In this document: positions 43,904-52,968 of the stretch, piece after piece
Position numbering within the stretch: the first letter of the stretch is position 1
Layout: each line of letters opens with the position of its first letter
Program-made: the position numbers and the translations under genes
DNA from: an uncultured Shewanella sp.
GTDB lineage: Bacteria; Pseudomonadota; Gammaproteobacteria; Enterobacterales; Shewanellaceae
Direction: 5' to 3'
DNA length: 64,000 nucleotides
NCBI RefSeq assembly: GCF_947491715.1
Contig: NZ_CANLKR010000024.1
Coordinates: 22,854 to 86,853, forward strand
The notes under the pieces: generated by a model
Told to the model about the DNA's origin: nothing
Databases searched by the model: none
The model's input: the letters and a program-made list of their open reading frames with translations, nothing else

Positions 43904-46686
43904 AACTTTTCAATAAATGTATTTAACAAGGCAAATTGTTCGTCAAGTAAATACCCACTCTTTGCCAAATCAATCTCTAATTGCTGAGCGGCACTTGTCA
44001 TATCAATCATTCCAGCGACTCCTGCACAACCTTTTACTTGATGCAGTATATCAGCCAAACTTTCCCAGTTTTCTTCGGCAATATCACGTTTTCCTTGTTG
44101 AAGCATTCGAGTCAGTTCTGTAATCAGTTTTTCTTTTAAATCATCATCAAACACACTAAAAATAGAAACCTCTGTTTCATCAATAATGTCGAGAGTCACA
44201 TCTCGATCAATTTGTATTTCAGCGACCCTATCAAGCATGTCCCTCAACTTTTCCAATGTCACAGGTTTAGTCAAATAATCATTCATTCCAGCAGCAATGG
44301 CATGCTTGTATTCTGTTGGTTCAGCATTGGCTGTTAATGCTAAGATCGGACAATCAGTATCAAGAATATTGTCATCTACTCTCCATTTTTCAGTGGTTTG
44401 ATAACCATTAAGGCCCGGCATTCTAATGTCCATTAAGACCAAATCAAAAATCTGCCGCTTCCCTTTTTCTAATGCTTCCGTTCCAGAACTGACTAAAGTG
44501 ACATCTTGTTTTAATTCAGCCAACATCTTGCCGATAATAATTCTATTTGTTTCAACATCATCGACCAATAATATTTTTAATTTCCACGGGAGAAAATGAG
44601 TCGGGCTCTCCTTTTCTTCCGATAAAGAGCCACCTTGCTGTAACTCTCTAAGCACTCTTAATAAACGTCCAGGTAGATAATTAAGTTCAGAATTAGCCAA
44701 TTCAGGTAATGCTTCGTCGACAGGATCCGCTCCCCATTGTTTTATCTGCGCATGGAGAAAATTAGGCGCATGAACGCGCTTGTAAAGTAAACAAATAGGC
44801 TGACTCGCCTCTTCTAAAGGTAACATAAAAGTAAATGTTGACCCTCTTTGAAATTCACTCTCGACTGATAATTGCCCTCCCATAAATGAGGCTAAACGAG
44901 TCGAAATAGGCAAACCTAATCCAGTGCCCATTTCTTGATGATAAGTCTGTGCAAAAGGTTCAAATATACGAGAAAGATCTTGTTTTCTGATCCCCATTCC
45001 AGAATCTGTTACATGAAAAAAAACAGACGTATCATTCGCTTCAACATCCAACCTAATTAAGCCCACATCCGTAAATTTTACCGCATTTCCCAATAAATTA
45101 ACCAATACTTGTCTCACCCTAACTGGATCAAAGTAGGCTTCTTCTGGAACATTTTTATGTAAAAAACATTGCAACTTAATTTGCTTATGAACAGCGCGAG
45201 CAGAAACCGTACACATTGCATCATCAATCATTTGTAGTATTGATGTCATTTGCTTATTTAACTGAATTTGATCCGCTTCAATCCGAGAAAAATCAAGTAA
45301 ATTATTAATAATTGAGAGTAATGAATTCCCACAATTAAAGGCCGTTTCAACTAAATCTTTTTGTTTAACCGATAACTGAGTCTGGCCTAATAGCTCTAAT
45401 GAACCATTAATCCCATTTAAAGGCGTTCGTATTTCGTGACTAATACTCGTCAAATGCTCAGTCTTGCGTTCTGTGGCTTTTTCCGCTTTTAGTTTAGCAA
45501 TGCCCAATTCAAGTGTTCTACGTTCAATTTCTTTTTCAAGATTATTATAATTTTCCTTAATGGTATCTAATAACCGATTATAAGCTGTTGCAATTTGATC
45601 TAACTCTTTAGTACTGGATGCAGGAAGGCGCCTATCTAAAGTATCTTGAACATCATTGGTTATAATATCAACAAAATGACCTAAAGGTTTGGCGACATGG
45701 TACCTCAGCGCCATCAGTAAAATAACCAACATAACGAATAAAGAAATCAATGCCCAAGGTAACTCTCTAAATATTGGTGCTAAAGCAATCCTCTTAACAT
45801 ATTCATTTGAAATGAGCGTAACTTGTAGCCAGCCAGGTCCCTTAATTCTTTCTTTTATAACATGAAAACCGGGAAAATCCGTCTCATTTAAATGACCTTC
45901 GATTAAATAATTTTGCCTATTATATTGCTCAGTAAAGTGTTTCAACTTTCCCTTTGTCATTACCTCAGGAGATAACGAAAAAACTTTGCCGTTGGGGATC
46001 AGAAAAAAGCTCAAGGCTTCAGGGCTCATAATACCAAAAGAATTCAACGCAATAACAGGCTCAAAGTTAATCGTAAAACCAATTTGTAAAGCATTCGGAT
46101 CATTAGGTCGTTCTGAATAGCTAAAACTTAAATTATAAGATTTAGTTCCCTTATCCCATATAGGCTCCCCCCAACGGATCCCTGCAACCGACTCTTGCTT
46201 TGATAACATTTTTAAAGCTTTTACTCGTGTGTTAAAAACGGCATCTGATGTATCAGTTTGAGCATATAAGGTTATGCCTTTTTCAGGCTGTATGATGAAT
46301 GTATCGATATAATGGTGTTGTCCAGCACTACCAAATGTCTGTACAAACCACATATTCATCACATCTTGATAATTTTTTGAACCATTGGTAAAAGGAAAGT
46401 ATCGGGACACAATGCCTTTAGTATCAAAAATTCCAATCTTAGAAAAACTCCGATGTAACTTGGACAATCTCTGGACATCTTCAATAGCGTCATTAAAAAG
46501 GCCTGTAATCACCTGAGCCTGTAAATGATTAGCTTCTCCAAAAGAAGCCAACTTTTTATCTAACAAGCTCGAATAAGTATTGTGATAAGAAACGGTTTCT
46601 ATCATTAACCAAAGTGAAACAAGAATAGTTGTAAAGGCAACAGTTAGTTTTATTGTTAAAGATGTCTTCCACATTTTTCTAACCAT
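43897..46686 (-). CDS. Hybrid sensor histidine kinase with receiver and Hpt domains (SsrA-like)
   Basis: A 929-residue inner-membrane kinase. Membrane segment 1 is near residues 10-32, a ~280-residue periplasmic sensor follows, then membrane segment 2 (LISLFVMLVILLMALRYHVA) and a HAMP-like linker. The dimerisation domain has SISHEIRTPLNG (His417), then ATPase N, G1 and G2 boxes (NLLGNAVKFTD, DSGMGIRKQDL, GTGLGLPIS). A receiver has Asp753 in LMDIRMPG, and a C-terminal Hpt has His882 in LHQVKGCAG. This is the SsrA/BarA layout. ATG 46686 is chosen because TTGGGGTGG precedes it; an in-frame TTG upstream would add a second hydrophobic stretch. It is convergent with its likely partner regulator and divergent from the secretion operon. 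Confidence 0.88.
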   Translation of the reverse strand: MVRKMWKTSLTIKLTVAFTTILVSLWLMIETVSYHNTYSSLLDKKLASFGEANHLQAQVITGLFNDAIEDVQRLSKLHRSFSKIGIFDTKGIVSRYFPFTNGSKNYQDVMNMWFVQTFGSAGQHHYIDTFIIQPEKGITLYAQTDTSDAVFNTRVKALKMLSKQESVAGIRWGEPIWDKGTKSYNLSFSYSERPNDPNALQIGFTINFEPVIALNSFGIMSPEALSFFLIPNGKVFSLSPEVMTKGKLKHFTEQYNRQNYLIEGHLNETDFPGFHVIKERIKGPGWLQVTLISNEYVKRIALAPIFRELPWALISLFVMLVILLMALRYHVAKPLGHFVDIITNDVQDTLDRRLPASSTKELDQIATAYNRLLDTIKENYNNLEKEIERRTLELGIAKLKAEKATERKTEHLTSISHEIRTPLNGINGSLELLGQTQLSVKQKDLVETAFNCGNSLLSIINNLLDFSRIEADQIQLNKQMTSILQMIDDAMCTVSARAVHKQIKLQCFLHKNVPEEAYFDPVRVRQVLVNLLGNAVKFTDVGLIRLDVEANDTSVFFHVTDSGMGIRKQDLSRIFEPFAQTYHQEMGTGLGLPISTRLASFMGGQLSVESEFQRGSTFTFMLPLEEASQPICLLYKRVHAPNFLHAQIKQWGADPVDEALPELANSELNYLPGRLLRVLRELQQGGSLSEEKESPTHFLPWKLKILLVDDVETNRIIIGKMLAELKQDVTLVSSGTEALEKGKRQIFDLVLMDIRMPGLNGYQTTEKWRVDDNILDTDCPILALTANAEPTEYKHAIAAGMNDYLTKPVTLEKLRDMLDRVAEIQIDRDVTLDIIDETEVSIFSVFDDDLKEKLITELTRMLQQGKRDIAEENWESLADILHQVKGCAGVAGMIDMTSAAQQLEIDLAKSGYLLDEQFALLNTFIEKLK

Positions 46687-46810
46687 TATGATGCCACCCC
46701 AATACAATAAAACAAACCCAATAATAAAACACATCAACACAATATAACCAACAACCAATTAGCACCTACTTATCTCAATCATATCGACCCGAAATAAAAA
46801 CAAAAACAAC

Positions 46811-46880
46811 AAATAACAAATAACAAATAACAAATAACAAATAACAAATAACAAATAACAAATAACAAATAACAAATAAC
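46811..46880 (+). repeat. Ten perfect tandem copies of a heptanucleotide
   Basis: AAATAAC is repeated ten times without a mismatch, 125 bases upstream of the kinase start and 270 bases upstream of the secretion operon. Perfect short tandem arrays of this kind gain and lose units by polymerase slippage. The position inside a divergent promoter region makes an effect on promoter spacing possible. Confidence 0.95.
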
Positions 46881-47011
46881 ATAGTAAAAACAAAACTAAA
46901 ATAGGTTAAAAAAATATCAATTAGTCAACACCTTAAAAAAATTGTTTAATTTCACCTCTTACATTTTTTGTATTATCTACCATTTTTCCTTCAATCTCCT
47001 CAATATTTAGC

Positions 47012-47033
47012 ATGACTATTGTATAATAGTCAT
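47012..47033 (+). promoter_or_regulatory. Palindromic operator overlapping the -10 of the secretion operon
   Basis: ATGACTATT and AATAGTCAT form a perfect 9+9 inverted repeat with a 4-base centre. The centre and right arm include TATAAT (47022-47027), 122 bases before the first secretion gene. No good -35 is seen at the right distance, so the promoter probably depends on an activator, or is blocked by a dimeric regulator at this site. Confidence 0.55.
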
Positions 47034-47149
47034 ACCACTCAATAAAACCTAAAATTTCACAATTTATCGAGCTAAGGTGTTCACCTGATAGGTCTTAAAA
47101 CCATTTCATCACATACTAAGCCTATAAAAACGTTATCATGAGATAAAGA

Positions 47150-47500
47150 ATGATTAATCGGCTTATTAATACTGGTATTTTACGAGTAGAGAAAAATGAA
47201 TATTCTCAAAAGAAAGCATTTTTGGCTGATAAAGAAGCCATACTCATCGATAAAAAAACAGCTGCATCTATCGGTATTATATTAACGCCAAATACAGCGA
47301 ATCTTCCTCTATGGGCCACACAAGCCACTCTATTGCTCGTCGCAAGCAAAGAAAGCCACGATACTGCACTTGAATACCGTAATGACAATTGGATGCTTTG
47401 GCATTATTACGATATTCATCATGATGATGAAGAACTTGAACAAAGAAGTATCAAACACCTTGCACTCGGTCGTTTTCTCGAAAATGGATTAATTGATTAA
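47150..47500 (+). CDS. SsaB/SpiC-like protein of the SPI-2-type secretion system
   Basis: A 116-residue protein, first gene of the secretion operon. It resembles Salmonella SsaB (SpiC) in the C-terminal half: the pattern LP....ATLLL.A...SHD.A......W.L..YY......EL.....KHLAL...L.N.LI can be followed, from my memory of the Salmonella sequence. The position directly ahead of sctC is the same as in SPI-2. SpiC acts at the base of the secretion machine with SsaL/SsaM in ordering translocator and effector export. No signal peptide or membrane segment is seen. The ribosome site is weak (GATAAAGA). Alignment by eye only; the assignment leans on gene order. Confidence 0.65.
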   Translation: MINRLINTGILRVEKNEYSQKKAFLADKEAILIDKKTAASIGIILTPNTANLPLWATQATLLLVASKESHDTALEYRNDNWMLWHYYDIHHDDEELEQRSIKHLALGRFLENGLID

Positions 47501-47527
47501 CCCTTCTTATTTCACAAGGGAAACAAT

Positions 47528-49000
47528 ATGAAAAAAATAATTGCTAGTCTCCTGATCTTTTATTCCTGCTTAGTTCAAGCCGCCCCGTTAACCGATATTA
47601 ATTGGCAAGGCGAACCCTTCATGCTCTTTAGCCGAGGTACACCTTTAGCGTCAGTTATTCGAGACTTTGCTAGAAATTATAATGTCCCTGTGGTGGTGAG
47701 TGATCAAGTCACAGATCAATTTAGCGGTAAAATTCGTCATCAAACGCCTGAAGAAATTCTAGCTGAACTGAGTCGCTATGGAATAAGCTGGTACTACGTT
47801 AATGGTGTACTCTATGCCAATAAGGTTCACGAACTCAGTAATACGCTGATCCCTCTCAATACCCTGACCCCAGAAAGGATCAAACAATATTTATCTAATG
47901 CGCAAATACTCGACGATGATGTTTGTAGCATTAACTCTGCACCAGGTATTCACGCCATTGAAGTATGGGGAGTGCCTGAATGTTTAAGCCGAGTATCAAA
48001 ACTCACAAGACAATTAGATGCCAATGTGACAGAACAATACCAAACCCGTCCTGAAATCGGCCTATTTCCGCTAAAATATGCTTCAGCGAATGACACGGTT
48101 TACGAGTATAGAAATCAAAATGTCACCGTTCCAGGAGTCGTTTCGATCCTCAAAGAAATGACAAACAATATGAATAGTAATCCGCTGGGCACAAATTCTG
48201 CAGAAGCAATTCACAGTAAAAGAACGGCTTTTTCAGCTGATCAACGCAAAAACGCCGTCATTGTCAAAGGAACGGCAGCTGAAATTGCCTCTTACAGGAA
48301 CCTGATCCAGCAATTAGACACACCTACTCCCATGATAGAAATTTCCGTTTCTATTATCGACATCAATGCTTCTGATTTTAAACAACTTGGCATCGACTGG
48401 TCAGCCTCTGCAGGAAGCGTTTCATTTAATAATACCGCCGCTAGTGCCAGCACTAGTGTATCAACCATTATCAGTGACACCGGCGATTTTATGATGGAAA
48501 TAAATGCGTTAGAAAAAACATCTAAAGCCAAAATTCTATCTCGTCCCTCTATTGTAACTTTAGATAATGTACAAGCCGTACTCGATAGAAATATCACTTT
48601 CTATACAAAAGTACAAAGCCGGGATGTTGCCAGTCTAGAATCCGTAACAACAGGATCCTTGTTAAGAGTCACACCACGCTTACTTGAAGAAGATAATCAA
48701 GAAAAAGTCATGTTATCTCTTAATATTGAAGATGGACAACAAACTTCTTCTATCAGTAGTGCTGAGCCCTTACCTCAGGTCGCCAGTTCAGAAATTGCGA
48801 CTCAAGCCAAACTCAAATCAGGGCAAAGTTTATTAATCGGTGGTTTTGTTCAAGATAAAGATGAACTCGTCAACAATAAAGTCCCTTTTCTTGGAGACTT
48901 ACCCCTCATAGGTGGGCTTTTTAGAAGCGAAGAAAGAAATATACAGAGAGTGATCCGTATTTTCTTAATCAAAGCTCAGCCAATCAGCCTCAGAGATTAA
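47528..49000 (+). CDS. sctC: SctC, type III secretion outer-membrane secretin
   Basis: A 490-residue secretin forming the outer-membrane ring. The signal peptide MKKIIASLLIFYSCLVQAA is clear. N-domains follow (DINWQGEPFMLFSRGTPLA, the STN-like start of SctC, then IPLNTL.. and VIVKGTAAEIASYRNLIQQLD). The C-terminal secretin domain has ILSRPSIVTLDNVQAVLD and the closing VPFLGDLPLIGGLFRSEE. Length is close to SsaC (about 497). AAGGGAAAC precedes the ATG. Followed 4 bases later by sctD. Confidence 0.93.
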   Translation: MKKIIASLLIFYSCLVQAAPLTDINWQGEPFMLFSRGTPLASVIRDFARNYNVPVVVSDQVTDQFSGKIRHQTPEEILAELSRYGISWYYVNGVLYANKVHELSNTLIPLNTLTPERIKQYLSNAQILDDDVCSINSAPGIHAIEVWGVPECLSRVSKLTRQLDANVTEQYQTRPEIGLFPLKYASANDTVYEYRNQNVTVPGVVSILKEMTNNMNSNPLGTNSAEAIHSKRTAFSADQRKNAVIVKGTAAEIASYRNLIQQLDTPTPMIEISVSIIDINASDFKQLGIDWSASAGSVSFNNTAASASTSVSTIISDTGDFMMEINALEKTSKAKILSRPSIVTLDNVQAVLDRNITFYTKVQSRDVASLESVTTGSLLRVTPRLLEEDNQEKVMLSLNIEDGQQTSSISSAEPLPQVASSEIATQAKLKSGQSLLIGGFVQDKDELVNNKVPFLGDLPLIGGLFRSEERNIQRVIRIFLIKAQPISLRD

Positions 49001-49004
49001 TAAT

Positions 49005-50246
49005 ATGGCGTTACAGTACAAATTACTCTGGCTTAATGGGCCATTAAAAGGACGCGAGTTACAATTACCCTCAGGTCAATTAACCATAGGTCATGATGGT
49101 GACATATTAGCAAACTTAGATGGCACAGACGAAATTACACTTAATATCAATGAGACTGATATTAAGCTACATTCTCATGTATCAGGGCATATTGATGCTG
49201 AAGAAAGCACATTTGAATCGGCCTTACCTTATCATAAAGCCATTGAAGTGGCTGGTGTTGCTTTTGCTATCGCGCCCATTGATGAGCCAATAGCGATTTC
49301 TGAACTCCCTTCGACACAAGTCGTTAAAATAAAAAAAACAGCCAAAACAAAGTCCCAACAAACTCATAAAATCCATTGGGGCTTACTCATCGTAGCACTC
49401 ATTATCTCTTTATTAATCGCTTACATGATCACATTAGCTGCACCCGAAAAAGAACCTAAAAAAACCATACAACAATGGACAAATGGACAAGTATCTCAAT
49501 ATGGACTCCCCCATATTACTACCGATTGGTCCTCTGACACGCAAGTCACTATATCAGGATATTATGATGATACTCAAAAGTTTAACGCATTCACAGAATC
49601 ACTCAAAACAAAAAATATTCGATTAATACAAGATGCTGTTTATATCAAGCAGTTACTGAACAATGTCAGAATGATATTAACAGAAAACCATTATACCAAT
49701 TTACAAGTGACCCCAAACAAAACGATCCCTGGAAAAATCAACATTTCTGGCGCCATTCAATCTGGTGAGCAATGGGATAGAACAGCAAAAATGCTAAAAA
49801 ATATCAATGGGTTGAAAGAGTGGAAAGTCACTAACCAAGCGAGTAACCAGGTGAAAGTTCTCATTGAGAAACTCAGAAATAAACATTTATTAGAAGGGAT
49901 CATGATCACTCGGGCCAATGAAACAATTCGAGTTACTGGTCAAGTTAATGATCAAATTGAAACGGCCATCAATCATATCATTACACAAATTAAAACAAGT
50001 CATCCAAGTACATATCAAATTCAGTTTCTTAATATTCCGATACACGATGAATTAAACAAATTATTACCTTCAGAGATTGTCAGTATCGGCGGAAACAGTT
50101 CTTCTCCTTATATAGAGCTAGCTAACGGAGACAGGCTATGGAAAAAAACACGACTTGATAATGGATATATTATCAATTTTATTGATGAATATGGCATTGA
50201 CCTTACCAATAAAGGTGAAGTCATTCATGTTCCTTTCATTTTTTAA
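49005..50246 (+). CDS. sctD: SctD, type III secretion inner-membrane ring protein
   Basis: A 413-residue protein with the SctD plan: an N-terminal FHA-like cytoplasmic domain (WLNGPLKGRELQLPSGQLTIG), one membrane segment at about 125-146 (WGLLIVALIISLLIAYMITL) and a periplasmic part with repeated ring-building modules (VTISGYYDDTQKFNAFTESL, INISGAIQSGEQWDRTAKML). Length matches SsaD (403). It lies 4 bases after sctC, so the two rings are translated together. Confidence 0.88.
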   Translation: MALQYKLLWLNGPLKGRELQLPSGQLTIGHDGDILANLDGTDEITLNINETDIKLHSHVSGHIDAEESTFESALPYHKAIEVAGVAFAIAPIDEPIAISELPSTQVVKIKKTAKTKSQQTHKIHWGLLIVALIISLLIAYMITLAAPEKEPKKTIQQWTNGQVSQYGLPHITTDWSSDTQVTISGYYDDTQKFNAFTESLKTKNIRLIQDAVYIKQLLNNVRMILTENHYTNLQVTPNKTIPGKINISGAIQSGEQWDRTAKMLKNINGLKEWKVTNQASNQVKVLIEKLRNKHLLEGIMITRANETIRVTGQVNDQIETAINHIITQIKTSHPSTYQIQFLNIPIHDELNKLLPSEIVSIGGNSSSPYIELANGDRLWKKTRLDNGYIINFIDEYGIDLTNKGEVIHVPFIF

Positions 50247-50259
50247 CCAAGGATCTCAC

Positions 50260-50472
50260 ATGCCAAGCATTACTTCTTTAGAAGAAAAAATAAAAAAAAA
50301 TGAACATGCAAGAACAATTTATTGCGAACAACTCAATCAACTCACGCTCAATATGTCACAACAAAAAAACATACATCATGAAACTTGGTATGAAGCCATT
50401 AACGCTGCAGAAAAAATCATTAACACTTTAGATTCACGCTATCGAAAACAACAAAACAACAGACTGGTCTAA
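50260..50472 (+). CDS. SsaE/EscE-like small secretion chaperone
   Basis: A 70-residue helical protein. The true start is ATG 50260 (MPSITSLEEKIKKNEHA), preceded by AAGGATCTCAC; the frame open further upstream overlaps sctD. The C-terminal EAINAAEKIINTLDSRY resembles the EAIEQAENIINIIYYRY of Salmonella SsaE as I remember it. Its place after sctD is that of SsaE in SPI-2. SsaE/EscE-type proteins chaperone the needle subunit or translocators. Confidence 0.75.
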   Translation: MPSITSLEEKIKKNEHARTIYCEQLNQLTLNMSQQKNIHHETWYEAINAAEKIINTLDSRYRKQQNNRLV

Positions 50473-50554
50473 CCAGATTAAAGCAGTAAACTCATTTTTC
50501 GATATAAATAGCCTATAAAAAGAATACTATTTAACCATCATATAGGAGAAAAGT

Positions 50555-50950
50555 ATGAACACATCTACCCCTGAAGATTTAAAAGCCATGATGAGAGATC
50601 TCGAACAACGCAAGAAAGAATTAACAAAACACTTTGATGAATTTGAACTACTGCAAAAAGAGATTCAACACTTAAATCGACGTGCAACAAGTGGTGATGC
50701 AGCTTCTATTCGTAAAGTAACAAATTTAACGCAAGCTTTTCCAAATGGTTTTTCACAGCAACAACAACAAATACTTGGAAAAGCAAAAGCAATAGAAAAA
50801 AACTTTAAAACAATAAAAAATCAATTTCAAGAAGTAGAAAAAAACACTAAATCACTCAAGAGCAATAAAAAAGTACAAGAAACAAATAGTGAAAAAAATG
50901 AAGACGTCATCAATAAACCCAAACGCAAAAAAATAAAATCATTTTGCTGA
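50555..50950 (+). CDS. SseA/CesA-like chaperone for the filament protein
   Basis: A 131-residue, strongly helical, charged protein with a basic tail (KPKRKKIKSFC). The central FPNGFSQQQQQILGKAKAIEKNFK resembles the FPQGV.... region of Salmonella SseA, the chaperone of SseB and SseD, and the gene sits just before the SseB-like genes as in SPI-2. TAGGAGAA precedes the ATG. The tail is longer than in SseA (108 residues). The sequence match is modest and position supports it. Confidence 0.7.
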   Translation: MNTSTPEDLKAMMRDLEQRKKELTKHFDEFELLQKEIQHLNRRATSGDAASIRKVTNLTQAFPNGFSQQQQQILGKAKAIEKNFKTIKNQFQEVEKNTKSLKSNKKVQETNSEKNEDVINKPKRKKIKSFC

Positions 50951-51018
50951 ATAAGCAATAACGTTATTGCAAATAATAACAATCGGATTGTAAAACTACT
51001 TAACAGTTGAGAATAATA

Positions 51019-51705
51019 ATGGCAATCGAACCCCATAAAAGTGGACATATCAGTATTATTGATAAGGACCGTTCTGACGCTGCTAAATTCCAAATAGCAA
51101 GCCGCGGCGATCCTATGTTCTCAAAAGGTATTGCCGTTTTATATATGTTTTTAAATCTTTTATCTGAAATGGCAGATATGCAGTATCAGAAAATGCAAGA
51201 TAAATCTGATATTACTCGTGAAGCGCAAAGTATGGCTAACAAAGTTGATAGCCAAATCGCAAATGTCGCTAAAAAGACAGATGGCACTGAGGTCCTCTCA
51301 GACGATGTTTATCAGTATATGTTAGATAATAACATTACTGTTGAAGGTCAAAGCATTAAAGATTACGCGACTCAGCCTGATGAAGAAATCACAACCATTG
51401 TCCCCCAACGCTCCATGGTTCAAGACGGCCGTTTAACAAAAGATTTAAGATGGGAAACACTTTTTGTCGAAAAAACAGAGACTATCACCTATCCAGAAGG
51501 ACAAAAAGCACTCGACCAAGGTGAGCTTCAAGCAGTCAAAGCGGCATTAGAGACCGTATCCAATCAAGCTTCTGATTATGTCTCCCAATCTCAATTACAA
51601 CTTCAAAAACTCATGCAAACTTATAACGTTACTGTGAGTTTAATTAACAGTATGCAGACATTAATGGCTGATATGAATAAATCCATCGCCCAGAATATTC
51701 GCTAA
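51019..51705 (+). CDS. SseB/EspA-like translocon filament protein, copy 1
   Basis: A 228-residue secreted filament or translocon protein. It shares with the next two genes a core LYMFLNLLSEMADMQY....SDITREAQSMANKVDSQI and a C-terminal coiled coil SDYVSQSQLQLQKLMQTYNVTVSLINSMQTLMADMNKSIAQNIR (about the last 44 residues), the EspA/SseB pattern for subunit polymerisation. It is the most divergent of the three, with about 30 extra residues in the middle (TTIVPQRSMVQDGRLTKDLR) in the region that is surface-exposed in EspA. ATG 51019 is used rather than a TTG 12 bases upstream. Exported without a Sec signal, as expected. Confidence 0.82.
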   Translation: MAIEPHKSGHISIIDKDRSDAAKFQIASRGDPMFSKGIAVLYMFLNLLSEMADMQYQKMQDKSDITREAQSMANKVDSQIANVAKKTDGTEVLSDDVYQYMLDNNITVEGQSIKDYATQPDEEITTIVPQRSMVQDGRLTKDLRWETLFVEKTETITYPEGQKALDQGELQAVKAALETVSNQASDYVSQSQLQLQKLMQTYNVTVSLINSMQTLMADMNKSIAQNIR

Positions 51706-51741
51706 TTAAATAAGTCAACTATCGATTCATTAGGAGCATCT

Positions 51742-52335
51742 ATGTCAGCAGTCAATAATACACACTCAATACAAGATCAAAACAGAACCAGTTACCAACA
51801 AAACTACATTGCTCGTCAAGGAGATAATGTATTATCTGGCGGTATTGCTGTGCTTTATATGTTTATGAATTTGCTCTCTGAGATGGCTGATTCTATGTAC
51901 GCCGATATGCAAGCACAGTCTGATATTACCCGTGAGGCACAAAGTTATGCCAACCGCGTTGATAGCGCTATAGCGGAAGCAGCTAAAAAGGGCGACAAAG
52001 GTTCATCCGCTATTGATTATGATACATATCAATATATGTATGAAAATAACATTACCGTTGAAGGACAGCCTATTAATGATTATTTAGGTTATCCCCAATC
52101 TAACGGTTTAATGACAGAAACTAAATTGAGCGAGCTTAAGCAAGATCAGGGCGAACTGCAAGCCATTAAAGCCTCTTTAGAAACCGTATCAAACCAAGCT
52201 TCTGATTACGTCTCGCAATCTCAACTGCAACTGCAAAAACTCATGCAAACTTATAACGTTACTGTGAGTTTAATTAATAGCATGCAAACATTACTGGCCG
52301 ATATGAACAAGTCTATCGCGCAAAATATTCGTTAA
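51742..52335 (+). CDS. SseB/EspA-like translocon filament protein, copy 2
   Basis: A 197-residue paralogue of its two neighbours. N-terminal NYIARQGDNVLSGGIAVLYMF and the C-terminal coiled coil are nearly the same as in copy 3. A stretch of about 77 bases (51895-51971) is identical in DNA to copy 3, and 44 bases near the C-terminus are identical to copy 1, so the copies are recent or kept alike by gene conversion. Differences collect in the middle (YDTYQYMYENNITVEGQPIN). TTAGGAGCAT precedes the ATG. Confidence 0.85.
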   Translation: MSAVNNTHSIQDQNRTSYQQNYIARQGDNVLSGGIAVLYMFMNLLSEMADSMYADMQAQSDITREAQSYANRVDSAIAEAAKKGDKGSSAIDYDTYQYMYENNITVEGQPINDYLGYPQSNGLMTETKLSELKQDQGELQAIKASLETVSNQASDYVSQSQLQLQKLMQTYNVTVSLINSMQTLLADMNKSIAQNIR

Positions 52336-52355
52336 TCATTTTTAAAGGACTCATT

Positions 52356-52934
52356 ATGTCAACCACAATAGGTAGCACTCATACTATTCGCGATCAAGAC
52401 AGAACAGATTACCAGCAAAATTACATTTCCCGTCAAGGCGACAATGTATTATCTGGTGGTATCGCCGTACTTTATATGTTCATGAACTTACTCTCTGAAA
52501 TGGCCGATTCCATGTACGCCGATATGCAAGCACAGTCTGATATTACCCGTGAGGCACAAAGTTATGCCAACCGCGTTGATAGCGCTATCGCAACAGCAGC
52601 AAAAGATGGCGACAAAGGTAAAGCGAGCATTGATGCTGAAACTTATCAGTACATGAAAGACAACAACATCACCATCGAAGGCAAAACCATCGACGATTAC
52701 CTTGGTGTTACAGACTCAACGGGAGCAACAGCAAAAAAATTAGACCAAGGTGAACTGCAAGCCGTAAAAGCCTCACTAGAAACCGTATCAAATCAAGCCT
52801 CTGATTATGTATCGCAATCACAATTACAGCTACAAAAACTCATGCAAACTTACAATGTCACTGTGAGCTTAATTAACAGTATGCAGACTTTACTTGCTGA
52901 TATGAATAAGTCCATTGCACAAAATATACGTTAA
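52356..52934 (+). CDS. SseB/EspA-like translocon filament protein, copy 3
   Basis: A 192-residue paralogue, the shortest copy. It keeps the shared core (SRQGDNVLSGGIAVLYMFMN) and the invariant C-terminus NSMQTLLADMNKSIAQNIR, and differs mainly in the centre (AATAKDGDKGKASIDAETYQ). AAAGGACTC precedes the ATG. It is followed by the SscA-like chaperone, the order of SPI-2. Whether all three are assembled together or used in turn cannot be read from the sequence. Confidence 0.85.
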   Translation: MSTTIGSTHTIRDQDRTDYQQNYISRQGDNVLSGGIAVLYMFMNLLSEMADSMYADMQAQSDITREAQSYANRVDSAIATAAKDGDKGKASIDAETYQYMKDNNITIEGKTIDDYLGVTDSTGATAKKLDQGELQAVKASLETVSNQASDYVSQSQLQLQKLMQTYNVTVSLINSMQTLLADMNKSIAQNIR

Positions 52935-52968
52935 TAGGCTCACTAGAAAAGCAACATTAGAGGCGTTT

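Larger units (their letters stand above)
46687..47149. other. Divergent control region between the kinase and the secretion operon
   Basis: 463 bases with no gene. It contains the ten-copy heptamer repeat and the palindromic promoter element listed separately, plus AT-rich DNA that must carry the kinase promoter. Confidence 0.6.

Noticed and set aside
46811..46880. CRISPR-like array
   Set aside because: The repeats are 7 bases and contiguous, with no spacers; no cas gene is nearby.
50155..50259. Upstream extension of the SsaE-like gene overlapping sctD
   Set aside because: The downstream ATG 50260 has a good ribosome site and gives a length matching SsaE; the extension is an out-of-frame reading of sctD.
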